Below, piece after piece: positions 16,317-24,630 of a stretch of DNA of 46,108 nt. The position numbers and the translations under genes are program-made. The DNA lies in NCBI RefSeq assembly GCF_001550095.1, contig NZ_LRUC01000024.1, positions 1 through 46,108 of the forward strand, read 5' to 3'. The first letter of the stretch is position 1. Every line of letters starts with the position of its first letter. Under the pieces are notes generated by a model. The model was not told the origin of the DNA. It made no database searches and worked only from the letters and a program-made list of their open reading frames with translations. The DNA comes from Celeribacter ethanolicus. GTDB taxonomy: Bacteria > Pseudomonadota > Alphaproteobacteria > Rhodobacterales > Rhodobacteraceae.

Positions 16317-17617
16317 GCGATCTCATTCAATACGATGCGACGGATCTGATCGCGAAAGTCTCCTCCGGTGCGGTGAGCCACCGTGAAGTGGCTGAGGCCT
16401 ATCTCGAACGGATCGCCGAAAAAGACGGCGAAATCGGCGCCTATATCCATTGCGACCCGGAGCTGGTGCGCCGCACCGCCGATGCCCGCGACAAGGCGGG
16501 CGCAGGGCCGCTTGCCGGTCTGCCCGTGGGGGTCAAGGATGTGATCGACACGGTCGACATGCCGACGGGCTATGGCTCTGCCGCCTATGAGGGGTGTCAG
16601 CCCTATTGGGACGCGCCCTGTGTGACGCAATCCAAAGCCGCCGGTGCGCTGATCATGGGCAAGACGGTTTCGACCGAATTCGCCATGGCCAGCTCCGGCA
16701 AGACCCGCAACCCGTGGAACCTTGCCCATACGCCGGGAGGCTCCTCCTCGGGGTCCTGTGCCGCCGTCGCCGCGGGCATGGCGCTGATGGCCTTCGGTAC
16801 CCAGACCGCAGGCTCGATCATCCGCCCGGCCTCCTATTGCGGCGTGGTCGGTTACAAGCCCTCTTTCGGGCTTCTGGAGCCCGCCGAGATCAAGGTTCTG
16901 GCCCATTCGCTCGACACGCTGGGGCTTGTGACCCGCACTGTGCGCGACGCGGCCCTCACCGCCTCCGTTCTGGCGGGCGGTCCGGGTCTGGCACTGTCGG
17001 GCGATCTGCCCAGCGCGCCCAAGGTGGGCCTGTTCCGCACCCCGCCCTTCGATCCTGCCGAGCCTGCGACCGTGGCCGCGCTCGATCTGGCCGTGGCCCG
17101 GATCGAAGCCGCCGGTGGCACGGTGGTCGAAATCGACGTGCCGGACACTTTCATCACCACACATGATCTGCATGCCGCCGTGATGGGCTGGGAAGTCAGC
17201 CGCGCCCTGTCCCATGAGCGCGCCGCGCTATGGGACCAACTCACGCCCGTGACCCGCGATTTTCTGACCGAAAAGGCACGGATCGATGCCCCCGCCTATG
17301 ATGCCGCCCGCGCCGCTTTGCCCAAGGTAGCCGCCGATCTGGCAGAGGCCATGGCCGATGTCGATGTGCTTCTGGCCCCTGCGGCCCCCGGCACCGCCCC
17401 CGAGGGCTTTGCCAGCACCGGCGCACCGATGTTCAACACCCCCTGGACGCTTCTTCACATGCCCGCGCTGAACGTGCCCGCCCTCATGCACGACGGCCTT
17501 CCCGTCGGCGTTCAGGTCATCGGGCGGGTCGGCGAAGATGCGAAAACCCTCGCCATGGCCGCCTTTATCGAAACCTGTCTCGACACGCCCTTCGATGCCC
17601 TGCGAGGCCATCCATGA
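16313..17617 (+). CDS. Amidase-signature family hydrolase 2
   Basis: This is a 434-residue second amidase-signature enzyme, clearly diverged from the first and not a recent tandem copy. The triad is Lys75 in GVKD, Ser144 in GGSSSGS and Ser168 in QTAGSIIRPA, the canonical nucleophile motif. It overlaps both neighbours by four bases (ATGA type), which indicates strict co-translation. A pair of unlike amidases behind a NicX-like dioxygenase would replace the unrelated NicD and NicF enzymes used in nicotinate degradation. Confidence 0.88.
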   Translation: MSDLIQYDATDLIAKVSSGAVSHREVAEAYLERIAEKDGEIGAYIHCDPELVRRTADARDKAGAGPLAGLPVGVKDVIDTVDMPTGYGSAAYEGCQPYWDAPCVTQSKAAGALIMGKTVSTEFAMASSGKTRNPWNLAHTPGGSSSGSCAAVAAGMALMAFGTQTAGSIIRPASYCGVVGYKPSFGLLEPAEIKVLAHSLDTLGLVTRTVRDAALTASVLAGGPGLALSGDLPSAPKVGLFRTPPFDPAEPATVAALDLAVARIEAAGGTVVEIDVPDTFITTHDLHAAVMGWEVSRALSHERAALWDQLTPVTRDFLTEKARIDAPAYDAARAALPKVAADLAEAMADVDVLLAPAAPGTAPEGFASTGAPMFNTPWTLLHMPALNVPALMHDGLPVGVQVIGRVGEDAKTLAMAAFIETCLDTPFDALRGHP

Positions 17618-18735
17618 GGGGACAGAACCCGCTTGAACGCCTGAGCAGTCGCGATGTGCGCCAGAGCCTGCAATGGTCCGCCCTGCTCGCGGCGGCCATC
17701 GGGCTGGCCTCGCTCCTCGGGCTGATCCATTTCCCCGCCGCCCCGCTTCTGGGCGCGATGATCGCGGGCATCGCCTTTGGCGCCAGCGGCAGCCACCTGC
17801 GCGTGCCCCGCCCCGCCTATGTGCTGGCGCAGGGCGCGGCGGGCGTGTTCATCGCCACCTCCATGTCCCCCGCCATTCTCGTCGATGTGGCACAGGACTG
17901 GCCGCTGCTTCTGGCGATGACCGGGGCGACGCTTGTCGTCGCCTTCACCATCGGCTGGCTGATGAACCGTGTCACCGGGATTTCCGAGGATGTCGCGGTT
18001 TACGGCAGCCTGCCGGGCATGTCCGGCGCCATGGTGATCATCGCCAATGAGCGCGGCGCCGATGCCCGCATCGTGGCGCTGATGCAATATGTGCGCCTCG
18101 CGTCGGTGATCCTGTCCGTCGCGCTCTTTGCCTCGCTGCTGCCCGACAGCCCCGAGGCCAGCCTGCCGGCCCGGGACATCTCGCCGCTCTCGCCGATCCT
18201 CGCCCCTGCCCTCGCGGCAATCTCGCTCATTGCCGTCAAGCTCAAGCGCCTGCCCGCCGCCGGCATGCTGATCCCTCTGATTCTCTGTGCCGTGATCGAG
18301 GCCACCGGCCTCTTGCACCTGCAAATGCCGCATGTCCTGATCCTCGCCACCTTCGGAGTGATCGGGCTCGAGGTCGGGCTCAAATTCACCCGCGAGGTGC
18401 TCGGCCATGTGATCCGGCTGATCCCTGCCGTTCTGATTTCTACCATCGCCCTCATCGCGATCAGCGCCGGGTTGGGCCTGATCCTCTATGCCCTCACCGA
18501 TCTCGACGTGAAAACCGCGCTACTGGCCTCCGCTCCCGGCAGCATCGAAACCGTCGCCCTCGTCGCCATCGCGACCAAGGCCAATGTCGCCGCCGTCATC
18601 GCCTTTCAGACCGTGCGGATGTTCACCGTGGTCCTGTTCGGCCCGTTTCTCGTGGACCTGCTGATGCGCCTGCCGATCTGGTCCCCCTCCCTGCGCATAG
18701 ATGCCGCCAAACCCGCTTCACGGAGTGAAACATGA
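17614..18735 (+). CDS. AbrB-type polytopic membrane protein, possible transporter
   Basis: This 373-residue protein has about ten membrane helices in two similar halves, as in the AbrB membrane family often labelled ammonia monooxygenase or transcriptional regulator. Each half has a glycine-rich helix break, such as YGSLPGMSGAMVIIANERGAD in the first and SAPGSIETVALVAIATKAN in the second. There is no DNA-binding domain, so the regulator label is misleading. It is translationally coupled with amidase 2 and the flavin reductase, so a transport role for the pathway substrate, an intermediate or ammonium is a fair guess. Confidence 0.8.
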   Translation: MRGQNPLERLSSRDVRQSLQWSALLAAAIGLASLLGLIHFPAAPLLGAMIAGIAFGASGSHLRVPRPAYVLAQGAAGVFIATSMSPAILVDVAQDWPLLLAMTGATLVVAFTIGWLMNRVTGISEDVAVYGSLPGMSGAMVIIANERGADARIVALMQYVRLASVILSVALFASLLPDSPEASLPARDISPLSPILAPALAAISLIAVKLKRLPAAGMLIPLILCAVIEATGLLHLQMPHVLILATFGVIGLEVGLKFTREVLGHVIRLIPAVLISTIALIAISAGLGLILYALTDLDVKTALLASAPGSIETVALVAIATKANVAAVIAFQTVRMFTVVLFGPFLVDLLMRLPIWSPSLRIDAAKPASRSET

Positions 18736-19250
18736 TCATGCCGATGATTTTTCCCCAAGCCGATGCCGTCGAAGGCCTCAAGGCCGCCATGCGGTTCTAC
18801 CCCGCGGGCGTCACCGTTATCACCGCCGGTCGTGGCGACGCCCGGCGCGGGCTGACCGCCACGGCCTTTACCTCCGTCACGATGGAGCCGCCAACCGTGC
18901 TCGTCTGTGTCAATCGCAACGGTGCCGCGCATCGGGCGATCACCGAGAACCGGCATTTCTGCGTCAACATCCTGTGCGAGCAAAGCCGCGATCTCGCCGA
19001 GAGCTTTGCCGGTATGACCGGCAAGACCGGCGCCGATCAGTTCGAGGGCTTCGAATGGGTCGAAACCTGTGTCGGTGCCCCCGCCTATGCCTTTGCCCAG
19101 GCTTCCGTCGCCTGCGACCTCACCCAGGCCGTCGAGGCCGGATCTCACAGCATCTTCATCGGGGAGGTGCGCGAAGCCGCGCTCAACCCCGACCGTCACC
19201 CGCTTTTGCATTACAACCGCGGCTTTCACGCCGTCGGTGCAGCCAGATAA
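18732..19250 (+). CDS. HpaC-type NAD(P)H:flavin reductase
   Basis: This 172-residue flavin reductase of the HpaC/ActVB type has the conserved GLTATAFTSVTMEPPTVLVC flavin-binding segment and a GEV-EA strand before the HPLLHYNRGFH C-terminal motif. The family reduces free FMN or FAD with NAD(P)H and passes it to the partner oxygenase; the HpaB-type protein encoded at 12915 is the natural partner although five genes lie between them. It overlaps the membrane protein gene by four bases. Confidence 0.9.
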   Translation: MIMPMIFPQADAVEGLKAAMRFYPAGVTVITAGRGDARRGLTATAFTSVTMEPPTVLVCVNRNGAAHRAITENRHFCVNILCEQSRDLAESFAGMTGKTGADQFEGFEWVETCVGAPAYAFAQASVACDLTQAVEAGSHSIFIGEVREAALNPDRHPLLHYNRGFHAVGAAR

Positions 19251-19262
19251 ACAGGAGCTCCC

Positions 19263-20300
19263 ATGGCGATCAGCAACGCAGATTTCGTCCTCGCGTGGAA
19301 AAACGTGTTGGAACAATGCCAACTCAAACCCGGCGAACAGGTCGCGATCCTGACCTCCGACGACAGCAATATGCAGATCGTCGAATGCGCGCGCACGGCG
19401 GCGGGGCTTTTGGGCGGGATCATCACCATGATCAACCTGCCGATGATCAATGGCGACAAGGCGCTGTCGCGCGACAAATCGGGCTATGTCGGCCAGACCA
19501 CGCAGCTTGGCGTCAACACCTCGGCGCTTGCCGCACTGAAGGCCGCCGATCTGGTGATCGACACGCTTCAGCTGCTTTTTTCCCACGAACAGGAAGAGAT
19601 CCTGAAAACCGGCACACGCATGCTTCTGGCCGTCGAACCGCCGGAAACAATGCTGCGGATGATCCCCTCGCCGGAGGCCAAAAACAAAGTCATCGCCGCC
19701 AATAAATACATGGACCCCGCCAGGGAAATGACCGTCACCTCGAAAGCCGGGACGGATTTCCGCTGCAAGCTCGGCCAGTACCCGGTGCTCCTGCAATACG
19801 GCCTCGCCGATGAGCCGGGGCGCTGGGATCACTGGCCGAGCTGCATGATTGCGCGCTGGCCCGATGAGGGCTCCGCCGAAGGGATCATCGTGATCGACGA
19901 GGGCGATATTTTGCTGCCCTTCAAACGCTACGCCGCTGACAAGATCTATCTCACCATCGAGAAAGGCTTTGTCACCAAGATCGAAGGCGGCTGGACCGCC
20001 GAATACATGAAGACCTTCATGGACAGTTTCAACGACCCGGACGCCTATGCCATGGCGCATGTCGGCTGGGGGCTTGAGAACCGCGCGAACTGGACCACGC
20101 TCGGGCTTTACGATCGCGAGGCGGCGCTGTCGATGGATGCGCGCTGTTTCGCCGGGAACTTCCTGTTCTCCACCGGACCGAACACCGAAGCGGGCGGCAC
20201 CCGCGACACACCCTGTCACCTCGACATCCCGCTGCGCGGCTGTTCTCTGTCGCTCGATGGCGTGCCGATGACCCGGGACGGTGTGGTCGTCCACGACTGA
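19263..20300 (+). CDS. NicX-like 2,5-dihydroxypyridine 5,6-dioxygenase
   Basis: This 345-residue protein closely follows NicX of Pseudomonas along its length, with the segments ILKTGTR-LLAVEPPE, GQYPVLLQYG-ADEPGRWDHWPS and GNFLFSTGPNTE. The iron ligands of NicX (His265, His318, Asp320) correspond to His266 in AHVGWGL and to His319 and Asp321 in PCHLDIPL. NicX cleaves the C5-C6 bond of 2,5-dihydroxypyridine with O2 to give N-formylmaleamate. Here the locus suggests a substituted dihydroxypyridine from vitamin B6. An AGGAG precedes the ATG, and a terminator follows. Automatic pipelines often call such proteins leucyl aminopeptidase, which the metal ligands do not support. Confidence 0.88.
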   Translation: MAISNADFVLAWKNVLEQCQLKPGEQVAILTSDDSNMQIVECARTAAGLLGGIITMINLPMINGDKALSRDKSGYVGQTTQLGVNTSALAALKAADLVIDTLQLLFSHEQEEILKTGTRMLLAVEPPETMLRMIPSPEAKNKVIAANKYMDPAREMTVTSKAGTDFRCKLGQYPVLLQYGLADEPGRWDHWPSCMIARWPDEGSAEGIIVIDEGDILLPFKRYAADKIYLTIEKGFVTKIEGGWTAEYMKTFMDSFNDPDAYAMAHVGWGLENRANWTTLGLYDREAALSMDARCFAGNFLFSTGPNTEAGGTRDTPCHLDIPLRGCSLSLDGVPMTRDGVVVHD

Positions 20301-20320
20301 TCCCGCCTCGTTCACGCACG

Positions 20321-20351
20321 AAAAAGGCGGTCGATCTGGCCGCCTTTTTTT
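20321..20351. terminator. Bidirectional intrinsic terminator
   Basis: AAAAAGGCGG (20321-20330) pairs with CCGCC-TTTTT (20340-20349), followed by more T on the plus strand and preceded by A on the same strand. It can end the rightward dioxygenase operon and the leftward aminotransferase transcript. Confidence 0.88.
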
Positions 20352-20364
20352 GGTGATCAAGCTT

Positions 20365-21549
20365 TTATCCGCGCATCACCGCCTCTGCCGCCGCCACCGC
20401 GGCCCCGATGTCGAGCGGCTTGCCAAGCAGCTCACCCATCGCGCCACCCAGCGCGGTCAGCGCCAGAACGGTATAGAGCGGGAAAGCCGTCGGCCCCATA
20501 TGCCCCACCCGCACCAGCTTGTTGAAGGTCTCCGCCCGGCCCGAGGAAATCACCACGCCGTAGCGCACCTTCATCAGATTGCGCAGCTCGGTCTCGTCCA
20601 CCCCATCGGGCAATTTGATCGTGGTGCAGGTCGGCGAAGCGATCTCTTCGCGCGCGGCCCAAAGTTCAAGCCCCATGGCCTTCACCCCTGCCCGCATGGC
20701 TTCGGCGGTCTTGGCGTGGCGCGCCCAGACATTGGCCGGGCCTTCCGACAAATAGCGGTCGATCCCGGCTTCGAGCCCGTAAATCTCCGACACCGACGGC
20801 GTAAACGGAAATCCTTCCGTCGCCCTCCACGCGTCCTTCCAATCGAGAATCGACAGGATCGAGGCGCGCGGCGCCGCCGGATTGGCCGCCATCTTGGCCC
20901 AGGCCCTCTCCGACACCGTCAGGATCGACAGCGCAGGCGGGCAGCCAAGGCATTTGTTCGGCCCCGTCACCAGAAGGTCGATGCAGCAGGCCTCGACATC
21001 CACCTCGACCCCGGCCCAGGCCGACACACTGTCCACCACGTAAAGCGCGCCGTGTTTGCGCACCACCTCGCCGATCTCCCTGATCGGGTTGATCGTGCCG
21101 GAGGGCGTGTCGTGATGACAGACCGCAACCAAACCAACCTCTGGATGGTTGGTCAGGAATTCATCGACCGCAACCGGATCGACCACATCGTTATAGGCCA
21201 CGCGAATCTCGTGGAATACCCCGGCCCTCGGTTTGAGCCATTCACCGTACCCCGCGCCGTAAACCCCGGAGGCGAGGTTGAGAACCGTGTCCTCCGGCGC
21301 GACAAGGGAATAGGCCGCAGCCTCCAGCCCCAGAACTGGCTCGCCCTGCAGGACAATCGGCACATCTGAGGTCCCGAGCGCCACCGCCAGCTTTTTCATA
21401 ACCTTCTCGTAATAGGCCATAAATGACGGATCATAATCATAAAAAACCGGTTTCCCGAGGGCTGAAAGCACCTCGGGATAACAGTTCACCGGTCCTGTCG
21501 TCAGGGTGAAGAGCGCGGGGGCATTCACCGCGGCCGTCTTGTCGTTCAT
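20365..21549 (-). CDS. Pyridoxamine-pyruvate aminotransferase
   Basis: This 394-residue fold-type I class V aminotransferase reads like PPAT of Mesorhizobium loti nearly throughout: TGPVN-YPEVL at the N-terminus, GEPVLGLEAAA, LNLASGVYG, CHHDTPSGTINPI, TGPNKCLG with the catalytic Lys at about residue 199, and PFTPSVSEI. PPAT converts pyridoxamine and pyruvate to pyridoxal and alanine without bound PLP as cofactor and belongs to B6 catabolism. Serine-glyoxylate aminotransferases are relatives, but the match to PPAT is closer. I chose the ATG at 21549 because the family similarity starts there; AGGA lies nine bases upstream. Confidence 0.9.
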   Translation of the reverse strand: MNDKTAAVNAPALFTLTTGPVNCYPEVLSALGKPVFYDYDPSFMAYYEKVMKKLAVALGTSDVPIVLQGEPVLGLEAAAYSLVAPEDTVLNLASGVYGAGYGEWLKPRAGVFHEIRVAYNDVVDPVAVDEFLTNHPEVGLVAVCHHDTPSGTINPIREIGEVVRKHGALYVVDSVSAWAGVEVDVEACCIDLLVTGPNKCLGCPPALSILTVSERAWAKMAANPAAPRASILSILDWKDAWRATEGFPFTPSVSEIYGLEAGIDRYLSEGPANVWARHAKTAEAMRAGVKAMGLELWAAREEIASPTCTTIKLPDGVDETELRNLMKVRYGVVISSGRAETFNKLVRVGHMGPTAFPLYTVLALTALGGAMGELLGKPLDIGAAVAAAEAVMRG

Positions 21550-21612
21550 TGTGCTAAGTCCTGTGTTCTTGCGCCGGGGGCAGCCACGGATCGCCGGGCA
21601 GCGCCCCTCACT

Positions 21613-21681
21613 GCAACCATGCAACCACAGGGCGGCAACCGCTTGCAACCAAACTTTGACCATTTTCGATTTTTTGGTTGC
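21613..21681. promoter_or_regulatory. GCAACC/TTGGTTGC operator cluster between aminotransferase and regulator
   Basis: Direct copies GCAACCA at 21613-21619 and 21621-21627, GCAACC at 21635-21640 and GCAACCAA at 21645-21652 face an inverted TTGGTTGC at 21674-21681. The AT-rich segment between the last two could hold promoters for either direction. It matches the motif set upstream of the monooxygenase operon. Confidence 0.7.
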
Positions 21682-21748
21682 ATTGCGCATGGGTTTCGCA
21701 CAAATTCAGGCAAACAGATGTCAGAGTGAGCAGGAGGGCGCGCGGAGA

Positions 21749-22480
21749 ATGAGCGGGGATATGTCATCGGCACAGGGGACAAAACGCGACGCGGCCCCTC
21801 GGACAGACAAGTCGGCCATGGTCGACGACCTGCTGGAGCATCTGCGCGGCCTGCTCAAGACCTCTGATGAATTGCCGCCCGAACGCGTTCTGGCCGACAC
21901 GCTTCAGGTCTCCCGCCACAGCCTGCGCAAGGCACTCAAGGTGCTGCGCGACAATGGCGAGCTGACCTCCGCCAAAAGCGGGCGCCGGGCGCATTCCGAC
22001 ACCAATCCCACGCCGCCCAGCAGCGCGCGGCTGGTGCAATCCACCAACCCTCTCGAAGTCATGGAAATGCGCCTGATGATCGAGCCCGCGCTGGCCCGTT
22101 TGGCCGCGCTCCGTGCCTCGCCGGACGAGATCGCCCAGATCCTGCGCACCGCGCATTCCCCCGCCGATCTGAGCCCCGCGCAGGCCGATCAGGATTTCCA
22201 CCGTGCCGTCGCCGCAGGCTCGCGCAACAGCCTCGCCTCCGAGCTTCACATCCTGTTGCACCGGGTTCAAAACGACGCCCGCCTGCGCTTCACCGATGCG
22301 GACAGCGACGAAAACACCACGGTCGAACGGGTGAAAGCCCGCGACCTTGAACACCAGAAGATCGCCGAAGCCATTGCCTCGCGCGATCCGACCACCGCCG
22401 AACGGGCGATGTTCGACCATCTCGAACGCACCCAACGCAAACTCATGGGACTTGGATTGAGACCGGGCGATGCCGCATGA
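21749..22480 (+). CDS. FadR-subfamily GntR regulator
   Basis: This 243-residue regulator has an N-terminal winged helix (LPPERVLADTLQVSRHSLRKAL at about residues 40-62) and a C-terminal all-helical FCD effector domain (EVMEMRLMIEPALARLAA, then D-DFHRAVAAGS and a late ERAMFDHLERT helix). FCD proteins bind small acids or metals and usually repress catabolic genes. It is divergent from the aminotransferase gene and overlaps the oxidase gene. The start at 21749 has AGGAGG 11 bases upstream; an in-frame ATG at 21761 is possible. I infer that it controls both B6 blocks through the GCAACCA sites, with a pathway intermediate as inducer. Confidence 0.88.
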   Translation: MSGDMSSAQGTKRDAAPRTDKSAMVDDLLEHLRGLLKTSDELPPERVLADTLQVSRHSLRKALKVLRDNGELTSAKSGRRAHSDTNPTPPSSARLVQSTNPLEVMEMRLMIEPALARLAALRASPDEIAQILRTAHSPADLSPAQADQDFHRAVAAGSRNSLASELHILLHRVQNDARLRFTDADSDENTTVERVKARDLEHQKIAEAIASRDPTTAERAMFDHLERTQRKLMGLGLRPGDAA

Positions 22481-24026
22481 CTCTGACGCTTTGAGGAGCG
22501 ACATCCTCATTCTGGGCGGCGGCTCCGCCGGCTGCATCCTCGCCAACCGCCTGAGTGCCGACCCGAGTGTCAAGGTCACACTCCTCGAAGCCGGCGGATG
22601 GGCAAAAGACCCCGACATTGCGAAACCCGACATGTGGCCCTTTATCCAGGGCCGCGAGTTCGACTGGGATTTCGAAACCACACCGCAGGCGGGCACCGCA
22701 GGCCGCGTACATCGCTGGGCCCGGGGCCGTGTGCTGGGCGGGTCGAGCAACCTGCACGCCATGTTCCATGTCCGCGGCCATCGCGCGGACTTTGCCCGCT
22801 GGGCCGAACTGTCCGGCGATGCGCGCTGGAGCTATGACGGGCTTTTGCCGCATTTCAAGGCGACCGAGACCTGGAACATCCCCGAAGACGCCCTGCACTC
22901 CAGTGACGGCCCGATGCCGATCATGTTGCCCGACGAGACCCAGAGCCATCCTTTGGTGAAGGACTATATCAAAGGCTGGGTGGCGCTTGGCATGCCGCGT
23001 CTGCGCGACCATTGCGGCGAAGAACTGATCGGCACCGCGCCCAACGCCCTGATGATCCGCGACGGCAAACGCGTGACCACGGCGGATGCCTGGCTGACGC
23101 CCGATGTTCTGGCGCGTCCGAACCTCACCATCGTCGAACAGGCCCCCGTGCGGCGTCTGATCCTCGACGGCACGCGCGCGGTCGCCGCCGAAGTGCATCA
23201 CGGCACGGAGCTTCTGCGCTATGAGGCCGATGAGATCATCCTCTCCCTCGGCGCCATCGGGAGCCCGACGACCCTGATGCGCTCTGGCATTGGAGATCCG
23301 GAGCGGCTGGCCGAGGCCGGTGTCGACTGCCTGATCGCACGGCGCGAGATCGGCAAGAACCTGCACGATCACTTGCTCGCTGCGGGCAATATCTACCGCG
23401 CCGCCAGGGACATCATCCCGTCCAAGCTGCAAATCTCGGAATCGCTCAGCTATCAGGCCGAGGATCCGACCCGGACCGAAGGCCGCCCCGACATCGTCGT
23501 CGGCTGTGTCGTCGCCCCGAGCGCCTCGGAGATGTTCGACAACGCGCCCGAACCGGGCCATGGTTTCACCCTTCTGTTCGGCGTCACCAACCCGACCAGC
23601 CGCGGAGAATTGACCATCACCGGGCCGGAGCTTTCCGATCCCGTCACCATCGACCCGAATTACCTCGCAACAGAACGCGACCGGCATCTGTTCCGCGTGG
23701 CGCTCGACCGTGCCCGCAAGATCGGTCAAAGCGCCGAGCTTGCTCCCTGGATCGCCGAAGAAGTTCAGCCCACGCCCGGAGACCTGACCGACGAAGCCGC
23801 GATGGATGCTTTCATCGCCATGGCCGCGATCACCCATCACCACCCCGTGGCCACCTGCCGGATGGGGTCTGACGGTGCGGCCATTGTCGATTCCAATCTG
23901 AAAATGCGCGGCCTCGACAACCTCTGGATCGTCGATGCCTCGATCATCCCGGAAATCACCGCCGGCCCGATCCACGCCGCCGTGATGGCCATCGCGGAAA
24001 GCTTCGCCTCGGCGCGTCTCGGCTGA
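22470..24026 (+). CDS. Pyridoxine 4-oxidase, GMC flavoprotein
   Basis: This 518-residue GMC oxidoreductase follows Mesorhizobium pyridoxine 4-oxidase over its whole length, including GGGSAGCILANRLS (FAD site), the WDFETTPQAGTAGR loop, HRWARGRVLGGSS and the C-terminal THHHPVATCRMG with catalytic-site histidines at residues 456-458. Like PNO it has AGPIHAAV at the end, with Pro where many GMC enzymes have His or Asn. PNO oxidises pyridoxine to pyridoxal with O2, forming H2O2. The gene overlaps the regulator by 11 bases. Choline dehydrogenase is the usual generic label but fits less well. Confidence 0.9.
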   Translation: MPHDSDALRSDILILGGGSAGCILANRLSADPSVKVTLLEAGGWAKDPDIAKPDMWPFIQGREFDWDFETTPQAGTAGRVHRWARGRVLGGSSNLHAMFHVRGHRADFARWAELSGDARWSYDGLLPHFKATETWNIPEDALHSSDGPMPIMLPDETQSHPLVKDYIKGWVALGMPRLRDHCGEELIGTAPNALMIRDGKRVTTADAWLTPDVLARPNLTIVEQAPVRRLILDGTRAVAAEVHHGTELLRYEADEIILSLGAIGSPTTLMRSGIGDPERLAEAGVDCLIARREIGKNLHDHLLAAGNIYRAARDIIPSKLQISESLSYQAEDPTRTEGRPDIVVGCVVAPSASEMFDNAPEPGHGFTLLFGVTNPTSRGELTITGPELSDPVTIDPNYLATERDRHLFRVALDRARKIGQSAELAPWIAEEVQPTPGDLTDEAAMDAFIAMAAITHHHPVATCRMGSDGAAIVDSNLKMRGLDNLWIVDASIIPEITAGPIHAAVMAIAESFASARLG

Positions 24027-24084
24027 CACCGCGACCTGAAAAGACGCAGCTTCAGCGCCGCAAAGTGATAATTTTCGCGAGAAG

Positions 24085-24161
24085 TGGCGATCCCTTGAGG
24101 ACTCGAACCCCAAACCTGCTGATTAGAAGTCAGCTGCTCTATCCAGTTGAGCTAAGGGACC
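24085..24161 (-). tRNA. tRNA-Arg (anticodon TCT)
   Basis: Read on the minus strand the gene runs from GGTCCCT (24161-24155) to AGGGATC, discriminator G and an encoded CCA (24087-24085). The D-arm TAGCTCAACTGGATAGAGCA, the anticodon stem-loop CTGACTTCTAATCAG with TCT, and the T-arm GGGGTTCGAGTCCTC are all intact. It decodes AGA. Its 3' end faces the B6 locus. Confidence 0.95.
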
Positions 24162-24232
24162 GCGCTTGGGCCGCTCCGGCCATAAAAGAGGCGCCGTAAA
24201 ACCGGCGCCGTCTCAAAGCGTATCGCACCGGA

Positions 24233-24544
24233 TCAGTGAGTCCAGGGCGCGCGTCTGTTGGTGGCGAAGTTTTCGCCATAACCGCCCGCACGCACGTTGT
24301 GCTGACGTTTGTGCGGCTCTTGCACCACATATTCGATGCCATGCTCCTTGGCATAGGCGATCGCATGTTCCTTGCTGTCGAATTTCAGACGCACCTGCGT
24401 TTGCGTGTCATGCGACGAGGTCCAGCCCATCAGCGGATCAATGTCACGCGCGGAGGCCGGCGCATAATCGAGATGCCATTGCTTGGTCTTGCCTTGCCCG
24501 GATTGCATGGCATTGCGGGCGGGCTGATAGATACGAGCGCGCAT
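24233..24544 (-). CDS. NDUFS4-like complex I accessory protein
   Basis: This 103-residue protein matches the ETC complex I conserved region (NDUFS4/18-kDa subunit): [18 protein letters not shown] at the start, [19 protein letters not shown], and [20 protein letters not shown]. In alphaproteobacteria this nuclear-type accessory subunit is encoded apart from the nuo operon and stabilises the NADH dehydrogenase module. AAGGAGT eight bases upstream of the ATG at 24544 sets the start. Confidence 0.9.
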   Translation of the reverse strand: MRARIYQPARNAMQSGQGKTKQWHLDYAPASARDIDPLMGWTSSHDTQTQVRLKFDSKEHAIAYAKEHGIEYVVQEPHKRQHNVRAGGYGENFATNRRAPWTH

Positions 24545-24630
24545 CGGGTGACTCCTTTTTGCCTTGCGCCGGTTATCCCCGTTTCCGCACAGCGTTTCAA
24601 GCCCTTCACGCATCCCTGCGGGTCTCAACC

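Noticed and set aside
19263-20300. Leucyl aminopeptidase (M29-type) as the call for the last gene of the B6 operon
   Set aside because: Full-length agreement with NicX and the conserved His-His-Asp iron ligands point to the dioxygenase.
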